From Bacteroidota bacterium (lineage in GTDB: Bacteria > Bacteroidota > Bacteroidia > Flavobacteriales > Flavobacteriaceae), in NCBI GenBank assembly GCA_023437485.1, contig JAEZGB010000054.1:1-12689 (forward strand): DNA of 12,689 nt, read 5' to 3'. The translations under genes and the position numbers were made by a program. Positions 7,302 through 12,689 of this stretch are shown piece after piece. Each line of letters opens with the position of its first letter. The stretch's first letter is position 1. The notes beneath the pieces were generated by a model that worked only from the letters and a program-made list of their open reading frames with translations, was not told the origin of the DNA and did not search any database.

Positions 7302-9458
7302 ATGAAAGAAAACGACCAGAGCAACTTCAATTCCCAGGACGAAAAGCAACGCGATCTCCTGATCCACAAATCATCGGCCACCAACAAATTCCTGACCACC
7401 AATCAGGGGGTGCGCATTCACGATGACAACAACACCCTTAAGGCGGGCGATCGTGGCCCGTCGCTTTTGGAAGATTTTATCTTTAGGGAAAAAATGACCC
7501 ATTTTGACCACGAGCGCATCCCCGAAAGGATTGTGCACGCAAGGGGGTCGGCGGCGCACGGTTTTTTTGAGGTGACCAATCCCATCCCACAATTCACCAA
7601 GGCCGGATTTCTTTCCCAAAAAGGCAAAAGAACACCCGTCTTTACCCGTTTTTCTACCGTTGCCGGCGAGCGCGGTTCTACCGATCTTCCGCGTGATGCG
7701 CGCGGTTTCTCGGTGAAATTCTATACCGAGGAGGGCAATTATGACCTGGTTTCAAACAACATTCCGGTGTTCTTTATCCAGGACGCGATGAAGTTTCCAG
7801 ACCTTGTACACGCAATCAAACCCGAGCCGCACAATGACATACCGCAGGCATCGGCGGCCCACGATACTTTTTGGGATTTCATTTCACTGATGCCCGAGTC
7901 AATGCACATGATTTTCTGGGCGATGTCAGACCGGGCGATCCCGCGCAGTTACCGCATGATGGAAGGTTTTGGGGTGCATACGTTCAAATTCATCAATGAC
8001 CGTGACCAAATGCACTTTGTCAAGTTCCACTGGAAGCCAAAATTGGGTGTCCACGGCGTGCTTTGGGACGAAGCGCAAAAGATATCCGGCAAGAATCCCG
8101 ATTTCCACCGACAGGACCTTTGGGAGGCAATCGATCAGGGCCATTTTCCCGAGTGGGACCTTGGCGTTCAAATTGTGCCCGAGGCCGATGAGCACAAGTT
8201 TGATTTTGACCTGTTGGACCCTACCAAGATCATTCCCGAAGAACTGGTACCGGTACAGGTTGTGGGGCGAATGGTACTCAACCGCAATCCGGATAACTTT
8301 TTTGCCGAAACCGAGCAGGTGGCCTTTCACCCCGGGCATGTGGTCCCGGGAATCGATCTGTCCAATGACCCGTTGCTCCAGGGCCGCTTGTTTTCTTATA
8401 CCGATACCCAACTGATCCGCCTCGGCGGGCCAAATTTTCACGAAATTCCCATCAACCGGCCTGTTTCGCCCATGCACAACAACCAACGCAACGGTTACCA
8501 CCGGCAGGAAGTGAACGTGGGTCGCGTTTCGTACTCGCCAAATTCACTGGGAGGCGGTTGCCCGTACCAGGCCTCGATCCAGCAAGGTGGCTTTACCCAT
8601 CACAATGAACGTGTGGACGCGCATAAAGTCAGGGCGAGGAGCGCGAGTTTTGCCGATCATTTCACCCAGGCCAAACTTTTTTATGACAGCCAGACCGAAA
8701 TCGAAAAAAAGCACATCATCAAGGCATTTCGTTTTGAGCTTGGCAAAGTTGAGAGTGCCGAAATTCGTTTGCGGATGTTGGGGATGATCCAGCAGGTTGA
8801 TCCCAACGTGGCCGAAGAAGTCGCCAAGGGCCTGGGGATGAAGGTCCCGCCGCGCCCGGTCGATCCGCTCAACCACGGGGTTCCGCCCAATCAGCACGCC
8901 GAGAATCAGGAAAGCAAACCGGTGGACAAACCCTCAGTCAAGGTTTCCAAAGCCTTAAGCATGGTAGACAATCCCCTCAACCCCAAGAGCATCGCGACCC
9001 GTCGTGTGGCCGTGGTTTGTGCCGACGGGGTTAGCGAGGAATCAATGTCCAATCTAAAAAAAGCCCTGAAACAGGAATCTGCATGCGTGTTTATCGTGGC
9101 GCCGACACTTGGTTTTGTCACCACCGACAAAGGTGGCGAGCTACCCGTCCACCACAGTTTCTTTACCACCGCCTCGGTACTTTTTGACGCCGTGTTTATT
9201 CTGGCGGGGTCAGATGGCGCGTTGACCGAAAACCCTGATGTGACTGACTTTATCAGCGACGCGTTCAGGCACTGCAAACCCATCGGTGCCGATGCCAATG
9301 GTTCGCGGTTTATTGAACGCTCGCAATTGGCGCAAAAGTTCAAAAATGCGCGCGACAAGGGCATTATGCTGCGCGACCAGGAAGTCAACTCAAAATTTGC
9401 CGCCGAATTTATCGACGCTATGACCAAGCACCGCTTTTGGGAAAGGGAAGAAAACTAA
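7302..9458 (+). CDS. katE: Large-subunit monofunctional haem catalase, HPII/KatE type
   Basis: Clade 2 catalase that converts hydrogen peroxide to water and oxygen in the cytoplasm, working as a haem tetramer. Length is 717 aa (E. coli HPII has 753). After a polar N-terminal arm come TTNQGVRIHDDNNTLKAGDR, the distal histidine H79 in RIPERIVHARGSAAHGFF, TRFSTVAGERGSTDLPRDAR, the distal Asn region NYDLVSNNIPVFFIQDAMKF, and the proximal haem ligand Y366 in RLFSYTDTQLIRLG. From about base 8990 a DJ-1/PfpI-like C-terminal domain follows (RRVAVVCADGVSEESM, APTLGFVTTDKGG, FILAGSDGAL, KPIGADANGSRF), diagnostic of the large-subunit type. I use the ATG at 7302 (MKENDQSNFNS) because the arm then has normal family length. 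The ATG at 7254 would add 16 residues and put an inverted repeat inside the coding region. The DUF892 gene follows after 13 bases. Confidence 0.96.
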   Translation: MKENDQSNFNSQDEKQRDLLIHKSSATNKFLTTNQGVRIHDDNNTLKAGDRGPSLLEDFIFREKMTHFDHERIPERIVHARGSAAHGFFEVTNPIPQFTKAGFLSQKGKRTPVFTRFSTVAGERGSTDLPRDARGFSVKFYTEEGNYDLVSNNIPVFFIQDAMKFPDLVHAIKPEPHNDIPQASAAHDTFWDFISLMPESMHMIFWAMSDRAIPRSYRMMEGFGVHTFKFINDRDQMHFVKFHWKPKLGVHGVLWDEAQKISGKNPDFHRQDLWEAIDQGHFPEWDLGVQIVPEADEHKFDFDLLDPTKIIPEELVPVQVVGRMVLNRNPDNFFAETEQVAFHPGHVVPGIDLSNDPLLQGRLFSYTDTQLIRLGGPNFHEIPINRPVSPMHNNQRNGYHRQEVNVGRVSYSPNSLGGGCPYQASIQQGGFTHHNERVDAHKVRARSASFADHFTQAKLFYDSQTEIEKKHIIKAFRFELGKVESAEIRLRMLGMIQQVDPNVAEEVAKGLGMKVPPRPVDPLNHGVPPNQHAENQESKPVDKPSVKVSKALSMVDNPLNPKSIATRRVAVVCADGVSEESMSNLKKALKQESACVFIVAPTLGFVTTDKGGELPVHHSFFTTASVLFDAVFILAGSDGALTENPDVTDFISDAFRHCKPIGADANGSRFIERSQLAQKFKNARDKGIMLRDQEVNSKFAAEFIDAMTKHRFWEREEN

Positions 9459-9471
9459 AAAAAACTAAGAG

Positions 9472-10089
9472 ATGAAAAAAGAAAAGATGCCCGCCGAAGG
9501 CAATAAACCGGCAATGAAAACCAAAAATATGATTCAACCCAATAATGATGCGGCAGCAGACCTCGAAGCCTTGTTTATTGACTCCCTTCGCGATATTTAT
9601 TGGGCCGAGACCGCGCTGTTAAAGGCTTTGCCGGTCATGATGGAAAACGCCACGGCGCCCAATCTGGCTTCGGCAATCAAAGATCATTTGATGATTACCC
9701 AGTTACAGGTAGAGCGGCTTGACAAAGCCTTTTCCATCATCGGCGAAAAAGCCGAAGGGAAAAAGTGCGAAGCCATGGCCGGGCTCATCCGCGAAGGGGA
9801 GGAAATCCTGGCCGAAACCCAGCCCGGACCGGTTCGGGACGCCGGAATCATCGCCGCTTCGCAAAAAATTGAGCACTATGAAATTGCGACCTATGGCACC
9901 CTGATCGCGTTTGCCAAGGCGCTCGGCCACAATGACGCTGCCATGCTGCTCAACCAATCGCTTGCCGAGGAGAAGGAATCGGATATGCTGCTGAGCGATG
10001 TGGCGCTGAACGCCATTAACATGACCGCCTCAAACAATGAAACGGCAAGGAAGGAAGCCAGCAGAGGAAAAGTGAAGATGCAGAGGTAA
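9472..10089 (+). CDS. YciF/DUF892 ferritin-like protein
   Basis: This 205-aa protein of the YciF-type ferritin-like family (DUF892) is a four-helix bundle with a di-metal site, associated with general and osmotic or oxidative stress responses. After a Lys-rich N-terminal tail of about 28 residues come DLEALFIDSLRDIYWAETAL (E46 a likely ligand), IKDHLMITQLQVERLDKAF, the helix KKCEAMAGLIREGEEIL, SQKIEHYEIATYGTLIAFAK (E134, H135 and E137 as candidate ligands), and LNQSLAEEKESDMLL. The C-terminal tail is basic. The start codon lies 13 bases after the katE stop in an A-rich spacer ending AAGAG, so the two genes form a likely operon that ends at the terminator at 10165-10197. This pairing fits a role in peroxide or iron handling during stress, though the exact reaction of the family is not established. 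Confidence 0.93.
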   Translation: MKKEKMPAEGNKPAMKTKNMIQPNNDAAADLEALFIDSLRDIYWAETALLKALPVMMENATAPNLASAIKDHLMITQLQVERLDKAFSIIGEKAEGKKCEAMAGLIREGEEILAETQPGPVRDAGIIAASQKIEHYEIATYGTLIAFAKALGHNDAAMLLNQSLAEEKESDMLLSDVALNAINMTASNNETARKEASRGKVKMQR

Positions 10090-10164
10090 CAGTCGGGAGT
10101 CGGTCTGGAGCCCTCACTTTTGGAACTGACATTGCATATATCAGCTTTCAAAAATTATTATGAT

Positions 10165-10197
10165 AAAAGAGCCTGGGAAAACCGGGCTCTTTTTTTT
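10165..10197 (+). terminator. Rho-independent terminator after katE/DUF892
   Basis: A 9-bp stem AAAAGAGCC/GGCTCTTTT is extended inward by a T-G wobble and a GG/CC pair around the loop GAAAA. The 3' arm runs directly into eight T residues (10190-10197). This is a strong plus-strand terminator about 75 bases after the DUF892 stop. It separates the catalase operon from the VWA pair and shows that the open frame starting at 10160 is not the true VWA start. Confidence 0.88.
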
Positions 10198-10216
10198 GCT
10201 GGGCCATGACATAGGC

Positions 10217-10234
10217 CTTTGCAACCTTGCAAAG
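10217..10234. repeat. Inverted repeat CTTTGCAA-CC-TTGCAAAG upstream of the VWA gene
   Basis: Two perfect 8-base arms are separated by only 2 bases, ending 57 bases before the VWA start. The tight spacing suggests an operator for a dimeric regulator rather than a hairpin. The left arm contains TTTG, which could also be a -33 promoter box, but no convincing TAnnTTTG follows at 19-21 bases. Confidence 0.45.
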
Positions 10235-10291
10235 AATTCGTGCTTGCCATTAAGTGCCGCAAATTTGTTCATGAACTTTAAAACCATTATC

Positions 10292-10948
10292 ATGAACAAC
10301 AAGACGCTTTACCACTTCATCCTTGACAAATCCGGCTCGATGGGAAATTGCAGGCAGCAGACCATTGACGGGTTCAATTCGCAACTCGAGACCGTGCAAT
10401 CGCTTCAGTCGGAATTTGCAAATCAAGAGCTTTTGCTTTCACTGACCGTATTTGACGACCGCGTGGACCACGTACGGAATTCGCGAACAATATCGGATTT
10501 CAAGGCCTTGTCACCTACGGATTATTTTCCATCTGGGCAAACGGCCCTGCTCGATGCCATCGGTGAATCAATAGACCGCATCCGGCTGGTATACGACAAT
10601 GAGATCCGGGACGATAAGATGAGCGTGGTGGTCATCATCCTAACCGATGGCCAGGAGAACGCAAGCCGCCGGTTTTCCTATCATCAGATTGCTTCGCAAA
10701 TTTCGCTGCTTGAAGAATCGGGCCGCTGGACCTTTAATTTCCTGGGCGCCGACATCGATGCCGTGCACACTTCAAAGATGCTCAACATCCGGATGGAAAA
10801 CGTCGTGTCTTTCAGTAAAGGCGATATGGGGGAGATGATGGGCAACGTAAGCCGTGGCATGCACTATTATTCCAGAGCCAAAGCGACAGGCAAGGTCAAG
10901 AAGGATTTCCTTGATTTCATGCTTCGCAAGGACCGAAGAAACCAATAA
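10292..10948 (+). CDS. VWA-domain protein with intact MIDAS
   Basis: The 218-aa cytoplasmic protein consists almost entirely of a von Willebrand factor A domain, a metal-dependent protein-binding module. The MIDAS residues are all present: DxSxS in ILDKSGSM (D12, S14, S16), T84 in SGQTALLDAIG, and D119 in ILTDGQENASRRF. LSLTVFDDRV and WTFNFLGADIDA are typical TerY/YegL-like VWA strands. There is no signal peptide or membrane anchor. A short basic tail (KVKKDFLDFMLRKDRRNQ) ends the protein. The ATG at 10292 begins right at the first VWA strand; the frame is open back to 10160 but that stretch contains the terminator. The next gene starts 18 bases downstream, so the two are almost certainly co-expressed. 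TerY-like VWA proteins occur in tellurium-resistance and several conflict or chaperone systems, but no MoxR ATPase or Ter protein is present here. Confidence 0.92.
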   Translation: MNNKTLYHFILDKSGSMGNCRQQTIDGFNSQLETVQSLQSEFANQELLLSLTVFDDRVDHVRNSRTISDFKALSPTDYFPSGQTALLDAIGESIDRIRLVYDNEIRDDKMSVVVIILTDGQENASRRFSYHQIASQISLLEESGRWTFNFLGADIDAVHTSKMLNIRMENVVSFSKGDMGEMMGNVSRGMHYYSRAKATGKVKKDFLDFMLRKDRRNQ

Positions 10949-10966
10949 TTAACTATTTTAGGCTAC

Positions 10967-12115
10967 ATGAACGTGTACCTTCTCCGATCGCCGGAACTTG
11001 ATGTTGAAACCTATCGCAACGTACTGCACCTGCTGCGGCAGTTTCGCGGGCCGGTGCAGTTTTTGGAAACTGAAGCCGATGCAGTGGCCACCGACGATGA
11101 CCCGCCGTCCCTCATTGTTTGGAAAGGCAGAAAGAAATTTGAAAGGATGCGCTTGCATGAGAGCTGCCAACCCTCAGGCTATGCGGCTATGAAAAATGAG
11201 ATCGTGTTTCCCTTTGAGGAACCCGTGAAATCGTGGGACGAACTTTTTTTACTTTGCACCAAATTCCGTGTTTCCAGTTCGGTTCCCGCTGAGGACCTGG
11301 TGATGTTGCTCACCGATGTGGCCAACGACATGAACTGGTTTGGCGGGGTATCGCCTGGTAAAAAGGATTTCTTTATCCACACGGCGCACTGGGAACATTT
11401 CTTTGGCCAGGGCGTTGACATCCGGTTCCCGATAGCCTATGAAGTGGCGGTTTGGGTCCAGCGGTATGTGATGTTTGACAATCCAAGAGAGATGCTGCAA
11501 AACATCCATGTCCAGCCCCTGGGTTGCATCAATGACTTTTGCCGGGACAAATCGCAGATCGTGCTTAAGATGCGCACCGCCGACATGTGCCCGGCCTGCA
11601 TGAACAGCCTGGCCATGCGGGATGTGCCGGCGGTATTGTTGCGGCAGTTTTTCGATATCCTGGACGGTATCCGCACCAACATGACCTTCCGAAGCCGCTC
11701 AACGATCTTGCATCGCCCCAGCCGGGTGGAGATCCGCGGGCACACCATGAAAATATTCCTCACTGACCTCGGCGACCTTGAACTCAGGCTCAACCCCAAG
11801 GAGAAGGCGTTATACCTATTGTTCCTCAGACATCCCGAGGGTATTGCGCTATCCGAAGTACAGGATTACAAACCTGAACTCAAAACACTTTACGAGCGCT
11901 TTTGCACGCACGGCTCTCGCGAACAGATTGACAAGGCCATCGATCTTTTGGCCAACCCCGCCGAGGACAACATGAACACCGTACTCTCGCGCATCAAGGC
12001 CAAATTGCTCGAAGCCGTTGGGCCGTCGCTACTATCGTTTTACGTCATCGATGGCGAGCGGGGAGGCCGGAAAGTGGTGCGGTTGGAGAGGGAACTGGTG
12101 AAGTTTGTTGAATAG
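10967..12115 (+). CDS. Unrecognised protein with Cys4 cluster and probable C-terminal winged helix, VWA partner
   Basis: I do not recognise a named family for this 382-aa protein. The N-terminal part (1-100) is soluble alpha/beta. A central part (about 130-215) contains FFIHTAHWEHFF, IRFPIAYEVAVWVQRYVMF and a four-cysteine cluster, C187-x4-C192-x15-C208-x2-C211, in GCINDFC and DMCPACM, which looks like a structural zinc site. The layout of a helix with a conserved Glu followed by a Cys/Asn and CPxC knuckle recalls archaemetzincins, but the HExxH catalytic motif is absent, so any such fold would be inactive. The C-terminal 120 residues (LELRLNPKEKALYLLFL, EDNMNTVLSRIKAKL, FYVIDGERGGRKVVRL) resemble an OmpR-type winged helix. 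The gene follows the VWA gene by 18 bases. I infer that it is a DNA-binding or adaptor partner of the VWA protein. Confidence 0.85.
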   Translation: MNVYLLRSPELDVETYRNVLHLLRQFRGPVQFLETEADAVATDDDPPSLIVWKGRKKFERMRLHESCQPSGYAAMKNEIVFPFEEPVKSWDELFLLCTKFRVSSSVPAEDLVMLLTDVANDMNWFGGVSPGKKDFFIHTAHWEHFFGQGVDIRFPIAYEVAVWVQRYVMFDNPREMLQNIHVQPLGCINDFCRDKSQIVLKMRTADMCPACMNSLAMRDVPAVLLRQFFDILDGIRTNMTFRSRSTILHRPSRVEIRGHTMKIFLTDLGDLELRLNPKEKALYLLFLRHPEGIALSEVQDYKPELKTLYERFCTHGSREQIDKAIDLLANPAEDNMNTVLSRIKAKLLEAVGPSLLSFYVIDGERGGRKVVRLERELVKFVE

Positions 12116-12116
12116 T

Positions 12117-12165
12117 GTCGAAAGTCGAAAGAAGAAAGACGATAAACGAAAGACGAACAACGCAG
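12117..12165. repeat. Degenerate heptamer tandem array (GWCGAAA)
   Basis: Starting one base after the stop codon at 12115, the sequence reads in seven-base steps: GTCGAAA, GTCGAAA, GAAGAAA, GACGATA, AACGAAA, GACGAAC, AACGCAG. The first two units are identical and the later ones drift while keeping a period of seven. It resembles short tandemly repeated repetitive sequences that are scattered between genes in some bacteria. It is non-coding on both strands. Confidence 0.8.
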
Positions 12166-12218
12166 TCGAGCCGCCAAATCAAATATACTACACAGATAAA
12201 TATTTCTCGAATCAAACT

Positions 12219-12246
12219 GACAGCTGATAGCTGACAGCTGATAGCT
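12219..12246. repeat. Heptamer tandem array (GAYAGCT x4)
   Basis: Four perfect seven-base units alternate GACAGCT and GATAGCT. Each contains AGCT, so the array is partly self-complementary. The reverse complement, translated, gives the LSAIS-type residues often seen in spurious hypothetical proteins over such repeats. It sits 20 bases before the start of the 59-aa gene and could influence its leader. Confidence 0.85.
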
Positions 12247-12265
12247 ATACATAACCCAACAAACA

Positions 12266-12445
12266 ATGGATACAATCTTCTGGCTCTGCGTCGAGGCGCT
12301 CAGGATTACGGCAGGCATCCTGGGAATTTCCTATCAGGCGCTCAACGTGATTCTTTTTGTTTTCATTCATCCCCTGATCACGCTTATCCTGTTTGTACAA
12401 TACAGGCGGTACCGAAGGCTCTACCGGAATAGTATTGGTGATTGA
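12266..12445 (+). CDS. 59-aa membrane microprotein
   Basis: This small open frame encodes a 59-aa protein beginning MDTIFWLCVEALRITAGILG. One hydrophobic helix covers about residues 24-45 (QALNVILFVFIHPLITLILF), and a weaker amphipathic helix precedes it. The C-terminus is strongly basic (VQYRRYRRLYRNSIGD), so positive-inside orientation puts it in the cytoplasm. I recall similar short Bacteroidota proteins with an N-terminal amphipathic helix, a [YH]..xN[VI]I[LI] stretch and one TM, but I cannot name a family. The protein-like composition and the clean ATG and TGA support a real gene. It is isolated: repeats lie upstream, and the convergent ATPase gene lies downstream. Confidence 0.68.
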   Translation: MDTIFWLCVEALRITAGILGISYQALNVILFVFIHPLITLILFVQYRRYRRLYRNSIGD

Positions 12446-12524
12446 TTTAAGCAGATCAATTTAATGACGACCCCCGGGAGTTACTTTTGAGCGACGCTGA
12501 TAGTAATAAATGTTTGCGGCGCCA

Positions 12525-12689
12525 TCACTTTCCAAAACGGCGTCTTAGCAACTTGAAGACTTCCATGGTCACCAGCACCAGCGCGGCGGTGGGCACCAAC
12601 TTTAGCCATTCGTCCAGGGTGATGGGATCCAATTGCAGCGTGGAATTCAGTCCCGGGATATAGCAAGCCGCCACATGAAGCAGTTGTGC
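12525..12689 (-). CDS. P-type cation-transporting ATPase, C-terminal end (5' part beyond the window)
   Basis: The reverse strand is open from the window edge to a TGA at 12525-12527, giving the last 54 residues of a larger protein. They read as the last two membrane segments of a Ca2+/H+-type P-type ATPase: AQLLHVAACYIPGLNSTLQL, then DPITLDEWLKLVPTAALVLV and a final helix ending in the basic tail FKLLRRRFGK. The Tyr-Ile-Pro-Gly, a short loop, then EW and a last TM with MEVFK are typical of the end of PMCA/SERCA-like bacterial pumps. The catalytic DKTGT region is outside the window, so ion specificity cannot be judged. An overlapping 61-residue frame on the same strand is a shadow. Confidence 0.68.
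   Translation of the reverse strand, partial: AQLLHVAACYIPGLNSTLQLDPITLDEWLKLVPTAALVLVTMEVFKLLRRRFGK

Noticed and set aside
7926..8501. 191-codon minus-strand frame inside katE
   Set aside because: It lies entirely opposite conserved catalase coding sequence and has no recognisable domain; a strand shadow.
10160..10291. N-terminal extension of the VWA frame back to 10160
   Set aside because: It contains the intrinsic terminator and the inverted repeat, and the added residues are not part of a VWA domain. The ATG at 10292 starts exactly at the domain.
12040..12318. Two minus-strand frames of 92 and 76 codons across the spacer after the 382-aa gene
   Set aside because: They are translations of the heptamer arrays (LSAIS-type repeats) and overlap the end of the upstream gene; non-coding.
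12481..12666. 61-codon minus-strand frame near the right edge
   Set aside because: It is a shadow of the P-type ATPase C-terminus, which is read in another frame of the same strand and has clear membrane-protein character.

Overview
The window looks like chromosomal DNA of a mid-GC member of the Bacteroidota, perhaps a Chitinophagaceae or Cytophagales relative. The support is indirect: A-rich leaders with almost no Shine-Dalgarno motifs, a NarL-type kinase/regulator pair fed by a separate membrane protein, LigD without a phosphoesterase domain, and several small protein families I associate with this phylum. No rRNA, tRNA, CRISPR array, insertion sequence or prophage gene is visible. Coding density is high and no gene-free gap exceeds about 230 bases.

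Layout. At 1-648 (+) is the C-terminal ATPase half of an ABC exporter cut by the window edge. Convergent to it on the minus strand are a luciferase-like flavin monooxygenase (659-1642) and, 13 bases upstream of that, a two-domain LigD ligase-polymerase (1656-3677). Further along the minus strand is a tight four-gene unit transcribed from about 6401 down to 3765. It encodes an unrecognised 195-aa protein, a 7-TM membrane protein, a one-TM histidine kinase and a LuxR-type response regulator. All three junctions overlap (11, 8 and 32 bases), which suggests translational coupling.

On the plus strand from 6631 are two tiny adjacent genes: a stand-alone domain resembling the C-terminus of some restriction-type proteins, and an 80-aa KTSC-like protein. 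They are followed by a large-subunit HPII-type catalase (katE) with a leader rich in inverted repeats, and a YciF/DUF892 ferritin-like protein. A strong intrinsic terminator (10165-10197) closes that group. Next come a MIDAS-containing VWA protein (10292-10948) and, 18 bases later, an unrecognised 382-aa protein with a four-cysteine cluster and a probable C-terminal winged helix (10967-12115). Two heptamer-repeat arrays follow, then a 59-aa membrane microprotein (12266-12445) and, on the minus strand, the last 54 residues of what looks like a P-type cation ATPase.

How the genes fit together. Catalase, the YciF-like protein and LigD are all products linked to oxidative, stationary-phase or desiccation stress, so the centre of the window reads as a stress-survival neighbourhood, with the two-component unit a possible but unproven regulator. 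The least explained parts are the VWA/Cys-cluster pair, the four-gene sensory unit with its unknown first member, and the restriction-C-terminus-like/KTSC-like gene pair.
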